A stretch of 47,654 nucleotides of DNA from Xanthoparmelia taractica. Taxonomy: Eukaryota > Ascomycota > Lecanoromycetes > Lecanorales > Parmeliaceae. The stretch lies in assembly GCA_033085395.1 (NCBI GenBank), contig JANQBS010000281.1, positions 1 through 47,654 on the forward strand. Reading direction: 5' to 3'. Every line of letters starts with the position of its first letter. Positions within the stretch are counted from its first letter, which is position 1. The notes under the pieces were generated by a model, which did no database searches, had not been told where the DNA came from, and was given only the letters and a program-made list of their open reading frames with translations. Both the position numbers and the translations under genes were made by a program. This document shows, one piece after another, positions 36,814-47,560 of this stretch.

Positions 36814-37220
36814 CTAAGTGGCTTTGTGATACGCCCTAAACACAGGTTGGCAGAAGTAGTTGTTCTCGAGAACCCTTGCTCCCGTATCGTCTGAATATAT
36901 ACTAATTAATCCACTAACTTGGGATCCCTCAGATAAGGACAATTCCGTGGAATCTTCGAACGATATATTTCTCGAATAAGTCTTAGGCAATAGTAATTCA
37001 AATAGTATCAACAATTTAGCATTATTCTCTTTTATAGTTTGATTACCATAAGACATAATATACTAGATAATATTCTCCTTCTAGATATATTACTTTAAGC
37101 CTAGCGCTATAGCGTTAAAGTCGACGTCGTCACGTAGCTTATTATCATATATTAGACTTTCCGCTACTAATCGCATAATCTCATATATCGTTAGAGTGTT
37201 TAAATATAAGCAGTGAATAT
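36814..37220 (-). pseudogene. Unknown host gene fragment
   Basis: One minus-strand frame runs from about 37220 to a stop at 36814. Its N-terminal half reads IYEIMRLVAESLIYDNKLRDD, broken by TAA/TAG codons at about 37080-37105, and its C-terminal half MSYGNQTIKENNAKLL, then FEDSTELSLSEGSQVSG and ENNYFCQPVFRAYHKAT. The first half is RIP-mutated and the second is not. I do not recognise the family. The VDFNAIALGLK segment has a possible paralogue at about 14760-14820. Confidence 0.4.
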
Positions 37221-38400
37221 ATATAACGAGAGCCTTTCAATAAGAATCGCTATATTTTATAATATTATATTTAATATACTCGTTAGCAGAATATTTCTTA
37301 TATAAAGAGATAGATTACATTTTTTTAACTATAGCAGATTCGCAGAGCAAGAGAAATCCTAACCCGAGTCCAGAGATACTATTATCGTCGTTAGTAACGA
37401 AAACATCGATTAATATTAATCATCGTCGTCTATTCTATAAGTTCTTCTAAAGATCTTACTTCGCACGCTTATAATTCTTCGAAGTTCGATTCGCGTAGAT
37501 ATAAGCGAGATATTCCATATATGCTCTACTACTACTTCTCTCCTCACTTCGCCATTTATATTTTCTAGCCCGTTAATTAACCTAAGTTTCGATAAAGAAG
37601 ATATTATACTTATTTAGGTTTCTTCTCTTCGCGATCGATCGTCGTTATTAATAAAGATTGTTCTTAATATTTATATATCGAAGAATAAGATAATATTGCA
37701 GTCGACGAGCTTGTTTCGAGCTATCTTTTAAAGTTCATATAAACACTTAATACGAAGATATTACGTAGATTCTTTTCGTCGTTAAAGTCTATTAATAGAT
37801 TTCGAGGTAGTTAAGAAAATCGCTACGTGATAAGTCTTACACGATCGCTTTTAATATATTATACTCGAATCTCTCTCTTTTCTAATATACTTCTAATTCT
37901 TAATAATATTTATAAGGTCCTAAGCTAATACTTCTATTTGAAGATATTAGATTAATAATATAAGACGATAATACTAAGTTGACTATGTTAGCTACAATCT
38001 ATAAAATCGTTCTCCGTAAGAATATATCTTTAATTTTACCGAAGAGCGATAGCGACGTGAATTGCGAAGAGTCGCTAGCATTAATCATAAAATCTTTATT
38101 AACGAACTTCATCTAGAAGTCGTCGCAGATTACGATTTCTCGCTCGAACCTTATAGATTCAATATTAATAAGAGAGATCAAGAAAGCTTTTGCTACTACT
38201 TACCTAATAGCATTTCTCAAGTTATTAATAGCTATAACGAGTCGCTTCTATATACGCTATACTACTTTAGGCGTTATATTAATACAGACGCTTAGACCTA
38301 AACGAAATAAATCGAATTAATTAACTTAGACTTATCAATCTCGAGATTAAAAAGTTTATTTTCTAGAAGATTTCGTCTGATAGCCTTATAAGACGTCACT
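37220..38400. repeat. RIP-mutated DNA with one open frame
   Basis: CpA/TpG-depleted sequence. A 77-codon plus-strand frame at 38062-38295 (INHKIFINELHLEVVADYD, ending YYFRRYINTDA) looks like decayed coding sequence, but I cannot assign it. Confidence 0.4.
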
Positions 38401-38662
38401 AAAATAAACGTAAGTCACCTGAAGAGCATTATTCCAGATGAGTATTCATTTCATATTCGTTTCGACAAGTGTACATCTAAATAGCTTCTCTGACGATATT
38501 ATGGATAAGAGCGCAAGTAGAAGCGTTAACGCGTGGGGTGTGGAACTTAAGAAAGGCTCTTTACATTGCAACTTTAACTACGTGATTTATCTCTCTGCGT
38601 TTGGGAAATAAGAACACCTATATTGCACATATCTCGGAGTCAAGGCTCAATCTTCAAGTTGC

Positions 38663-38905
38663 CGATATATATTTTCTAAAGCCTCTACCAGATCGATTGC
38701 AAAGTCTTCAACCTTCCGCGCGGCCTTGTGAAGAACTTGAGCCAGTTGCGGAAACTTTGAATACGATCTGATTGCTTCGGTAATAACTAATTGTCTTGCC
38801 TCTTTATTCGGGAAGGCACATATTTCTTGAAAGCCATCGGAAAGCTCACTAATTGACGTCGCTATCGTATAGCATTACATATACTGCTAAATACGTGCTG
38901 TGCGA
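38663..38905 (-). CDS. Short helical reading frame, possible exon
   Basis: A minus-strand stretch reads TSISELSDGFQEICAFPNKE, then EAIRSYSKFPQLAQVLHKAA, then DFAIDLVEALENIYRQLED and stops at about 38663. Codon use and even helix pattern suggest real coding sequence of about 75 residues. It lies 3' of the decayed MADS gene on the same strand and could be its last exon or a separate gene. No family recognised. Confidence 0.4.
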
Positions 38906-38923
38906 CATCAGATCCCTTAACAT

Positions 38924-39240
38924 TCATATGCCTTCCGAAATCTCGACTGAACCAGATCTCTCATTCGATAGGTCCTCTATCTTTGAATTATGCGGAACCT
39001 CACGAATAGTGTAATCAAAGTCTTTGGATAATAGATTGACAGGCAACGGGTACGAGGCTTCCTGAGCTCGAGTTAGCTCAAATCTCGATACATTAGGTTT
39101 ATACGTACGATTTCTGTCATGCTGGGAGGCCACTGTTCGTGATTAGTCGATCGATAAGTATAATACCTTCCATTTCTACGAATAATCAATGCAACGTCTG
39201 CGTGATATAATCGCGACGGCTTGCCGCGAATTTCTTATTC
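38924..39240 (-). pseudogene. MADS-box protein gene, decayed
   Basis: Reading leftwards from about 39240, YHADVALIIRRNGRYYTYRS then WPPSMTEI matches the second half of a MADS (SRF-type) DNA-binding domain and is clearly related to the plus-strand copy at 42397 (EADVALIVI, YEYRS, WPPAPQI). An intron of about 47 bp, GTACGT...GAGCTAAC...CTCAG (39071-39117), follows directly after the same Ile codon as in the other copy, and the second exon reads EASYPLPVNLLSKDFDYTI, ending EISEGI. The N-terminal basic half is broken by TGA and TAA just upstream. This is a transcription-factor-type relic with conserved intron position. Confidence 0.6.
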
Positions 39241-39940
39241 TCAAGAGGCCGCGGCGATCTCAGCGATACCGGTAAATTCTTTAGTATATGTTACGATTCA
39301 ATTGGCGGCTACTTCAAGAAGGCTAAAACACTATATATGCGAAGCAATCGCCCGAAATAAAGGCATCTCTCGGCAATCTATGCGCGATCAATAAACGAAG
39401 TTGGTTTATCAACCCTTGCTGAAACTAGAAGACCGGTGAAGAATATCCGAGAAATCTAAAATATAATTTAGAAATTGTGTTGTGAAGACGAATCTTACCG
39501 TTCACGAGGATTCGCAGCAACAATCCTATCATAGCAATTTTACAAATCATCTTAAAGCTGCTGAAGAGTCTTATTTTCCCTAAATACTGCTTTTAACTTC
39601 GTTAAGAAAAAGTAGATCTTCGTCACTTTAAGTAAGCGCTCAAAAAGAACCTGAAAACCCCTCATCAGTCTTCCCTTACTCTATAGCGAAGCGCGGAAGC
39701 CAGTGATCTTAATTATCTTAGGAACATTCTTTCATTACTTTATGCTTTCTGGGTTCACTCCGTATAAATCCGGATAGACCTTACGATTTTTTATTAGGTC
39801 GGTTAGGCAGAGCGGCGCATTAACCACAGGTCGCCCACGATGCGCAGCACGATTCCCGCATTTAATGCGTTCGTAACCGAGCTTACCGATGCCTCTTCTT
39901 ATCCGCTATCGATGTCGTTTCAGATATCGTAATCGAACTT
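39241..39940. other. Decayed sequence, no gene assigned
   Basis: Composition is intermediate, with mild CpA/TpG loss. Minus-strand readings such as TKIYFFLTKLKAVFRENKTL at about 39580-39630 look coding-derived, but stops in every frame prevent a call. Confidence 0.3.
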
Positions 39941-39945
39941 CTTTT

Positions 39946-40140
39946 TCGATATTCTCAGCGGGAGTCTTCTATAACGCTCGCTCTTTTAGGCTTTAGACTT
40001 TGCTATTTAGCGATTTTAGCTTATCTTGGTAAGATCGGACTTCGATCTTAAGTGCACGAATCTCGTCCCCTTACAGTAGCTTTTTCGTTTCTAGCTTTTC
40101 GATCTCTCCTCTCATTTATATCAGCTCATCTTAAAGATCT
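39946..40140 (-). pseudogene. Coiled-coil protein fragment
   Basis: The minus strand reads MRGEIEKLETKKLL, a TAA, then GDEIRALKIEVRSYQDKLKS and KVxSLKERAL with heptad-like Leu/Ile spacing, a coiled coil of about 65 residues. Stops at CAA/CAG/TGG-type positions suggest RIP. The protein of origin is unknown. Confidence 0.4.
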
Positions 40141-40199
40141 AAATTCTTCCGGGAATTCATATTCGATGCTTATAAAGAATTTATTTAAATAAGAATTAA

Positions 40200-41090
40200 A
40201 CTCTCAGTCTTCTATATATTCGAAGCTATCTCAATAATACAGCTTATATATCAAGCTTATAACTGGTCATCAAGAGTCATTTACCCGAAAAAGAATAGCT
40301 ATTTCAAAAGACTAAGATAGAGTACTTCTGTCTGAGCTGGCTGTCGGCCCATATTCATATCAGTCACTTTTAAATGAGTGCTATAAAGAGTCTTGGGTGA
40401 ATGGACAGCTTTGAGGTCTCTGCTATCATGAATCTGCGTTGCGTAAGACAAAGAACTTGTCGTCGTTTAAGGGCATACCCGTTCGAAGATCAGCTGAATA
40501 ATCTCGGGCAGCGATTTATTCAGCATCTTCATCAAACACGCAGCCGACCATCAAGCATCCACAGATCACGTTCTCGAGCTCCCTCCAAAGCGTATTGGTC
40601 CACAGGATCTTCCGTCTCTTTTGGGTTGCCCTCCCGTCTGGTATTGTGTCAGGGGTTGTCGCATCCAATGGGTCATCAACACGTATAGTAATGTATTACT
40701 CGTTGTGTGAGAGGCTTTAGATAACGGTTTCAGAGGAGTATCACTTGGCTTAGGATCAGTCAAAGAAGTAAGTATTTACGTTCGCTTTGAACGATGGTAA
40801 GCAAGCCGATTGAATATTGTCGTGACGGTGTGGATTGTCGTGGGTGATCCTTCGGCCTTACTCGATTCTACCGAGATGCGCACCACCCTGGCAAATGCAC
40901 CACTTTAAATCCGATAAATCCGCCACGCAATTCCAAATCCATTTTTTTCCATATTTCTACCCCAAATAGTCACCCTGCAGCCTTCATGTAGGATATATGT
41001 ATATATCGGCCATTAATGATGTCTGAGCACCCCTCAGAAGTAGATTCAAGAACCCCGTAGTCTCCCAGTCCTTCCCTAGAAGCTGAAAAC
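40200..41090. other. Intergenic; 5' flank of the pogo transposase
   Basis: No gene supported. A 95-codon plus-strand frame at 40401-40688 is Arg/Ser-rich without a domain. 40880-40930 has a GGTGCGCATCTCGG-like segment opposite CACCACC motifs, which might be part of a transposon end, but no matching inverted repeat was found downstream. Confidence 0.3.
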
Positions 41091-41093
41091 TCC

Positions 41094-42230
41094 GTGCACC
41101 ACCCCAAATTCCCAGCCACTATCATGCCTCCAGCAAAACCAAAGGCCCCAGAGGAATTGTTCAAAGACGAGCGTCTAGATCTTGCAATTGAGGAGTATAG
41201 AAAGGCCTTTTTAGTCTATAATACCAGCGATGATTTCAATGCAAAGCAGCCTTCTGTTAGATTAATTGCTCGAGAGTATGGTGTGATACATACCACCTTC
41301 TTACGACGTGTTACCGGCAAGACTCAGTCCCATCACGAAGCACATGTAGATGAACAACGACTGAGTCCCACAGAGGAGGAAGCCCTGAAATCATGGATCT
41401 TTCAGGTAACGGAGTGGGGCTGGCCCCCAAGAGTTTCTCGGGTTAGATACATGGCTTGTGAGATATTGGTGGCCAAAAATGATTATCGCAAGTTGGGTAT
41501 CAATTGTGTATATCGCTATATTGGTCGTCATTCGGAATTGCGAAGTTGTTTTAGTCAGCCTTTGGACAAAGAGCGTGCTATAACTCATGATCCCCAAATA
41601 CTACTCCGCTGGTTTGAGCTTGTCAGATCTACTATTTAGAAGTATAATATTCGGCAAGAAGATATATACAATATGGATGAGAAAGGACTTGCTTTGGGAG
41701 GGGCCGACAAAGCAAGAGTGATATGCTCAAAGACTAGCTTTCAGGTATATAAAAGTCAGGATGGAAATCGAGAGTGGGTGTCTTTGATTGAGCGTATTTC
41801 AGCGGACGGAAGACTTCTAGCACCGTTTATTATCTTCAAAGGCAAGCGTTATATGAAGGCTTGATATGATGTCTTAGAGGATGAGAATACTCATATTGAT
41901 CTGAGTGAAAATGGCTGGACAAGTAATACTCTGGGCTCCGAGTGGTTCGAGAGGTATGCTTAGATTAAGGAATTTTATGTGTGATTTTGACTGATTTTGA
42001 CTAATTTCTCTAGATTCTTTGAGCCACAAACTCGAAAAACTCTCAAAGGCAAATACCGTCTTCTTCTGTTTGATGGCCATACTCATATCAGCAACAAAGT
42101 CGTAGAGTTCTGTACCGGCAACGACATCATTCTTCTATGCCTTCCAGCCCATATCACTCATCTCCTACAGCCATTAAATATTAGGTTTTTTTCAGCCGTT
42201 ATCAACCGCATATCGCAAACATCTAGATGA
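41094..42230 (+). pseudogene. Fot1/pogo-type DDE transposase, inactive
   Basis: One frame from about 41124 (MPPAKPKAPEE) holds an N-terminal helix-turn-helix region (SVRLIAREYGVIHTTFLRRV), a CENP-B/HTH-like region (LSPTEEEALKSWIFQVTEWG) and a DDE superfamily endonuclease domain. The catalytic acidic residues are Asp in YNMDEKG (41676-41678), Asp in LFDGHTH (42072-42074), and at the third position Asn (AAT, 42177-42179) in HLLQPLNI, where the family has Asp. Stops at 41637, 41862 and 41958 and a local irregularity at about 41960-42000 (GATTTTGACT repeated in tandem) inactivate it further. The C-terminus is truncated after ISQTSR. Element ends were not identified. Confidence 0.85.
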
Positions 42231-42396
42231 GTAAACAACACTTGGAAAGGGCTACTTAATGGTTAAAACGGATTTCCCCACCATATGCAACGCTGCAATG
42301 GAGCCGCCGGGATTCACGGAAGTCTACTAAGCCAGCACACCTATACCATCGATAGTCTCCGCTAAACGATCTTATATTCATCGAAACCAAGAGAAC

Positions 42397-42919
42397 ATGG
42401 CTATTAATAACGAAGCGAGGCGGAGAAAGGAGAAATTACGCAAGAGAGCTCGGAGGGCGATCAAGAAGGCTCATGCACTACATATCCTATGTGAGGCTGA
42501 CGTTGCCTTGATAGTTATCCTAGGCAGTAAGCGTTACGAGTATAGATCCGATGACACGACAACCTGGCCACCAGCGCCTCAGATCGTGCGCTTGTCCCTA
42601 CATTCCGTGTACATACGAAGCAACACTAACGCAACACTAGAAATCTGGAAGCCTGCTGCTAGAATCTCCCCCTTTCTGCGACATCGAGGATAACGATAAT
42701 ATTTCGGAGATGATCAACCAAAATGCGGATGTCTCTTCTCCTTTCGAACAATTACGTCGCGAGATGACCACGTTACAAAGTACTTGTTCATGTCAGAGAA
42801 GGAAGGATTCATTGATGACGATATGGATATCTTTGCTAGGATTTGCTCAAGGATTTGCAAAGAGTGTGGAAGCCAGCGCCAGACTTGAGCTGGCCGTAGA
42901 GAGGGGAGGTAGCACGTAA
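42397..42919 (+). CDS. Small MADS-box (SRF-type) transcription factor-like protein
   Basis: Exon 1 (42397-42585) encodes 63 residues starting MAINNEARRRKEKL, with KRARRAIKKAHALHILCEAD, ALIVI and YEYRS, the order of a MADS DNA-binding/dimerisation domain (basic helix, then two strands). An intron at 42586-42640 (GTGCGC...CACTAAC...CTAG, 55 bp) joins in phase to exon 2 (42641-42919), reading SPPFCDIEDNDNISEMINQN then SPFEQLRREMTTLQ, giving about 155 residues without stop codons. Compared with Mcm1 or Rlm1 types it is short and the MADS domain is divergent, with WPPAPQI following. It is the clearest intact gene here. It lies 167 bp after the pogo relic. DNA binding is inferred from the domain. 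The end of exon 2 is less certain because a second frame there also looks coding (FMSEKEGFIDDDMDIFARI). Confidence 0.7.
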
Positions 42920-43330
42920 TTAGCACCTCATCGGTTCGTAGATAGTGCAAGCTATACAACATAGTATCAGTAAAAAAATGACAAGACTGGGGACTCGTTA
43001 CTGAGGCTGAAGTTGCCGAGGGCGCTGAAATCATGCCTTATCATCTCCAGCGGGTCTATCCGCCTAGCTCGGAAAGATAGTTTAATAAGGCTAAAGAATC
43101 ACCGAGAGTTAATAGTAAATAGTCTTTTATATTGAGAAGTCTACGATAACGTAAAGACCTATTGATATCGCAAATATATTATTCATTGAAGTTGACTAAT
43201 CGACAACAGCAAGCCAATCGAATCCTTCGGTGTGGTACCATACAATCAGTAGCCAGCACGTCCTATAATAATTAGTTACGATATAGTCGTGGTAATTTCA
43301 CTTATGTAATCATTTACCAAGCTTTGCTAG
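42920..43330. other. Intergenic, no gene seen
   Basis: Normal to mildly AT-rich DNA between the MADS-box gene and the DUF7587-like gene. The only structure seen is a run of A/T near 43110-43190. Confidence 0.35.
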
Positions 43331-44401
43331 TGCTTGTGGCTATTCAGGACTGTGACTAACGCGAAGCTAAACCGAACCGCGCGCGGCCTTAACCGAGAGT
43401 GAGTTAAAACCAGATCAGCACCAACATCTAATGCTACAGCACTTGAGCGTACCGTGACGAGAGCCAGCGAGATGCATAGTGCTAAAGGGAAATCCTTCTC
43501 AAGATTTTGGTCACGTTGCAGCGCTAAAGATCTGGTTTGTGGCAAAGGTCTGAGTCAACGCAAAGAGCTATCATTTGGGGAGCGCAAGCAAGAGTTCAAC
43601 GAGCGACATAAGCACAGGTTTCAAGATAAACCAAAACCGACAACGCTCGTTTCGGTTAGTGATAAGCTCTCCAGAACACTTAGTGGCGTATTACATGAAC
43701 ATAATGTTGAGGGGGAGAGAGCAGAAGATATTTGGATCGCTCTGATCTATATTCCGAGTGCAGAAGGACCAGTGTTATATTATTCAGCAGTGGATTTGGT
43801 GTCGCCACAGGAGAAGTCTATTTTTAAATCTGAATATGTCTTCGATTGAGAAATTAGCAACGAATACATCGACCACGTTGTATCTCTTCGTACTCTTCTA
43901 GATCATGGTATTGGGCAATATATTAATCTGGAAATCGCAAATACTTTCGCTCTTCAGCAAGACATGAAGCGTCGTACCAAGCTCTTAGAAGAATTCGAGA
44001 TTGGTCTTTATTTTGTAGCAATTGCTCGATGCTTTGGGGCAAGAGCACCAATACAAGAAATCGCTAGTCAGCTTTGTATCGAGGCGGGAAGAAGCTGTTT
44101 AGAGCTTATCAGAGACGGTATCGACACAGCTATAATCGACTAGTGGCTAGCAGATTTGCAGTTCGTGACAGAATTGAACATCCATGATGAAGAAGCAGCA
44201 TATATGCGTTTTGAAATTTTTTAGCAAATGGAGGTATTGGAAGATGAAGTTTTCTGGCTTACAGTGAAAGCATATGAGCAAAGAGAGCTGGTATCTGAAG
44301 AAGTGCACGAGAGGATTAACGTTGAAAGGCAATCATTGACGGAGAAATTAAAATTAGTTAATGAAGCTATTGAGATGGAGGCAATTAAGATAGGACTATA
44401 A
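43331..44401 (+). pseudogene. DUF7587-like fungal protein, broken
   Basis: One plus-strand frame extends to TAA at 44399, with stops at 43400 (TGA), 43847 (TGA), 44141 (TAG) and 44222 (TAG). It reads SAKGKSFSRFWSRCSAKDL, then TTLVSVSDKLSRTLSGVL, AEDIWIALIYIPSAE, then after a stop EISNEYIDHVVSLRTLLDHG and IARCFGARAPIQEIASQL. The arrangement (a strand-rich start with WIALIY, a Y-F-x-W-E-I-P-x-E-Y-I-x-H-V-V-S-L-R-T-L-x-x-x-G block, then FGARAP) is the pattern I associate with fungal DUF7587 proteins, whose function is unknown. The C-terminus is Glu/Lys-rich and probably helical (RINVERQSLTEKLKLVNEAI). The start codon is unclear. 43331 is only the first position after an upstream stop. Confidence 0.55.
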
Positions 44402-44640
44402 GTCTAGAGGGCTTGAAGGCTAATAAGGTTAAAAGTAGCTAGAGGAAGTCCATTGATCCTTGACGCAATATATCACGATCTACTGTGTTGTCTTTTCAAC
44501 ATCCAGTTCTCTAAGCTCTTTTTCAACTCTCAAGTATCCTTTCACCTACTTTCAAATTTAGGATTTCATCGATAAGTCTCGATCTGCAGACAGCAGCATT
44601 GTCACTCTCGCCAGTGATTTGAATAAGGTCTAAAGCTATT
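44402..44640. other. Intergenic, no gene seen
   Basis: Short gap between the DUF7587-like gene and the second pogo relic, without features. Confidence 0.3.
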
Positions 44641-44649
44641 GATAAGGAA

Positions 44650-45780
44650 GTGATCCACAGCTTGAAGGTATATGGCATCCACGAATCTTTTGCGCGCCAC
44701 CTTATTTCGCTCCTAGCTGTACTAACGTCCCTGCGTGGCGACGATCCGCAAGACTATAGAGGCGCGGGTGTTAAGCGGACGATAGTGACTGCCATCGAGT
44801 GCATAAGTGCGAACGATAGATCTTTTTTATCAATGATTATTTGGTCAGTTATTACTTATCGAAGCAACTAAATTACGTTCTCCACTCCTGAATAGCACTA
44901 TGCGTGCTTCGAATTTGGGTATACCGACTTCAAGATTAGCTTGAATTGACTTACGCGTGTGTTTGATTCTCAAATCAAAGAACGGGCTAATTAAAAATCA
45001 CGGATATTGATTTATAACGGCTACGGGACGCACGAGACCCTGGAAATCTTGGAGTTTTGTTTCGAAAATAATATTATTCTATGTCGCCTATTCTCTCACA
45101 TCTCCCACAAGCTTCAGCCCTATAACGTTGAAGTCTTTATAACCTTAAAGGCAGTCTATCGCGACTATACTGAACGACTATTTCGAGAAGATACAAATAT
45201 AGTCGGCAAGGAACATTTCACCTCTCTGTATAGCGCTGCAAGGGAAAAGGCGTTCACAAAGAGAAATATTATCGCCGCGTGAGCTGTAAGTGATTTATTT
45301 CCGTTTAATTTAAATAGAGTACTTAGAACTACACCGAAGCCCTTCGCTTAATTAATCGTTCCAGAAGCCGATGAGATAAAGGTGAGTGCTTGTCCACAAG
45401 ATAAAATACTACAAACGCCCGTGACGCCAGTATTAGCGGAGGCTCTTATATCGCTGCATAATCTAATCAAGTAGAATACTTATACGCTTAATGAGACAAG
45501 TATATAGCGCCTATAGAGGCCCATACAGAAGCTCGCCAATACTATTCAAATATCCTTTGTCGAACGTGCCCTCCTTTAAGATCAGAATCAATTCTTAATA
45601 AGAATAAATAACGAAGTCAAAGTTCGTCGATCGATTAAGTCAGTAGTAGTAGGGAAGGCGAAGGTGATTAGTTATAAGGATATCGACGAGGTATAAGCAA
45701 AGCGTGCTACGAAAGAGGTTATAAAAGGCAAGGAAAAACGTGGTCGGAAGCGTAAGAGTGCTGCGCTAGAGGCAGGTAAG

Positions 45781-45823
<43 letters not shown>

Positions 45824-45870
45824 CACAAGTGGTGCGGATGATCGAAGCGCAGGTCGTGGAGGATTAGATT
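44650..45870 (+). pseudogene. Second Fot1/pogo-type DDE transposase, C-terminal part, inactive
   Basis: The plus-strand frame reads YRGAGVKRTIVTAIECISAND, later YTDFKISLN.LTRVFDSQIK, then LIYNGYGTHETLEILEFCFE, NNIILCRLFSHISHKLQPYN and FPFNLNRVLR. This is the C-terminal two thirds of a pogo/Fot1 DDE_1 domain plus its tail. The second catalytic Asp of the DG(H/Y)GTH motif is Asn (AAC, 45016-45018), and so is the third (AAC, 45124-45126). Stops at 44869, 45280 and others break it. The tail holds a (PE)n tract encoded by CCAGAG repeats. It is a different copy from the one at 41094, with only moderate similarity. Confidence 0.8.
45781..45822 (+). repeat. Seven tandem CCAGAG units
   Basis: A perfect 6-bp repeat, seven copies, in the transposase frame, encoding alternating Pro-Glu. 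It could be unstable in length. Confidence 0.95.
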
Positions 45871-46320
45871 GCTGCAAGAGAAACAGAAAATCATTGCTCT
45901 GTTCTTTAGTTCGAATAGGTTTCTTAAGGCAAGCTCGCGCAGGCCTCGCGACTGGTTACTGTATACTAGAGTTAGTCTTCGTCGTATTCTCGGCGCAATG
46001 GAAGGGAAGTAGTAATCAATCACCTCCTGCCATTTATCAGCGAGCAGGTTTTCGCGCGTATCAAGGTATTCCTGCTTTCGAGCGCCATTAACAGCTTTTG
46101 GTAACGGGTTAGAAAGTCTAGTCTATCAGGTATCGAAACGAACAGCATCTTTATTATGTCTTCGAGCACATCAAGTCTAATAACATCTATTTATTGCTAC
46201 CTAAAAACCTCGAAACAACTTCTCTAAAAGAGTTCTAATGCTGTTATCAATGTTTTCCTTATCATCTGCTAATCTAGCAAGGGATATCACGTGATAACTA
46301 CTAGATTAATTAATCTCGGT
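45870..46320. other. 3' flank of the pogo relic, no gene
   Basis: Normal composition until about 46250, then RIP-type sequence. A 12-bp palindrome TATCACGTGATA lies at 46285-46296. No element end was confirmed. Confidence 0.3.
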
Positions 46321-47310
46321 TATCTAGTAATCGTTAGATAGTACTACGTCTCTCTAATAATATCCGTTCGAATAGTAGCTATCTTCGTTCGAATAGTTAC
46401 TATTTTCGCCTAGGCTCGGAGATAGCGAAGGCGAAGAAATTAAGAATAAGTTATAGCTATCTCCCTTCACGTCGTTTCGGGTAAGCGTGTATATTTTATC
46501 TACTTTATTAGCGTCGAGATTAAAAGTAATGTGAATCTTAAGCTTTAAAAAATCCGACTTAATAAGTTTTAGCGTTATAAGTTAATCGACGATAAGAATA
46601 AATATGTGAATATTTAAGCGTCTATATAACGTCTAGATCTTAATATAGAATTTCTTTTAATTATCTCGAGAATCTATTATAAACTTAAATAGTTAGAGAT
46701 CTTAATAATTAATTTTAGAAGAATATCTCGATCTAAGATATATATCGAGAATATTTATTAATTATCGTCTCGCTAAAGTATTAACGTTCGTATTAAGTCG
46801 CTCGATTTTTTAAAGTAGTTCGATAATATATAGAAATGATATCTATTTTATATCGAGTGTCGCCTTGAGATTAGAATCGATAAAGACGTTTACTCGTAGA
46901 TAGTTATAGACGTTCTCGATTTGCGAGTGAACGAGAACTAAATTCCGAATTCGTTGTTCTTAAGGTATCTCGATATAAGACGCTATTAAAAGCGATCTAT
47001 TTAATACGTTAATTAATATTCTTAAATAGTAGAATTACTATACTTAGTTATTGTTTTAATATAATTTAAGGTCGTAGCGATAAATATAAAAGAAAATTTC
47101 AAGTGAGGAGACGAGTCTTTAAAGAACTTAATTAAATTAGCTTAAGACTATAATATTCGTGACTAGTACTTATACGTAGAATCTATAGAAGTAATATTAA
47201 TAGCTTCGCGTCTTTAATAAGGAAAAATAAGTTAAATTAAATATATTAGACGAATTAGTTTATAAGCTAATTCTATATCTCTCTAAGAGTTATATTTACG
47301 GGTCGAAAAG
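46300..47310. repeat. RIP-mutated DNA, unassigned
   Basis: AT-rich, CpA/TpG-depleted. No domain could be recognised on either strand, so it is probably a decayed transposon or duplicated gene. Confidence 0.5.
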
Positions 47311-47324
47311 GTCTAGTATATTTA

Positions 47325-47560
47325 GTTGGATATTTCATATTATATCGTACCATATCATATCATGGGAGGGTATCATAGGGGGGTTATATTAGATCACTTA
47401 TAAAGATATGAGATGGGAAATTACTGGTATCATAAAATGGTCTGAGAAATTTCTAGTATATGTAGGGGTATCCCATGATGTAGATTATTTCCCATACTAG
47501 GTGGCGGATAAGATAAGAAAATTCAAAGGTTGCCGAGAACCCTGCGTGTTAGCGTCTAAA
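47325..47560. other. Unmutated island with inverted ATCATGGG motifs
   Basis: CpA/TpG-rich sequence with ATCATGGGAGGGTATC at about 47359 and, inverted, GGGTATCCCATGAT at about 47467, plus several CCATATCATATC-type words. It resembles a small transposable element, but ends and target duplication were not found. Motifs of the same flavour (GATATGGTAT, CCATACCATC) occur at positions 17-53 of the window. Confidence 0.3.

Noticed and set aside
41964..41998. Intron in the pogo transposase (GTGTGA...GACTAAT...CTAG)
   Set aside because: Its 35-bp length is very short and removing it shifts the reading frame. A small tandem duplication explains the irregularity better.
46285..46296. Perfect 12-bp palindrome TATCACGTGATA
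   Set aside because: It contains an E-box-like CACGTG core but is isolated. No neighbouring copy, gene start or element end supports a regulatory or transposon role.
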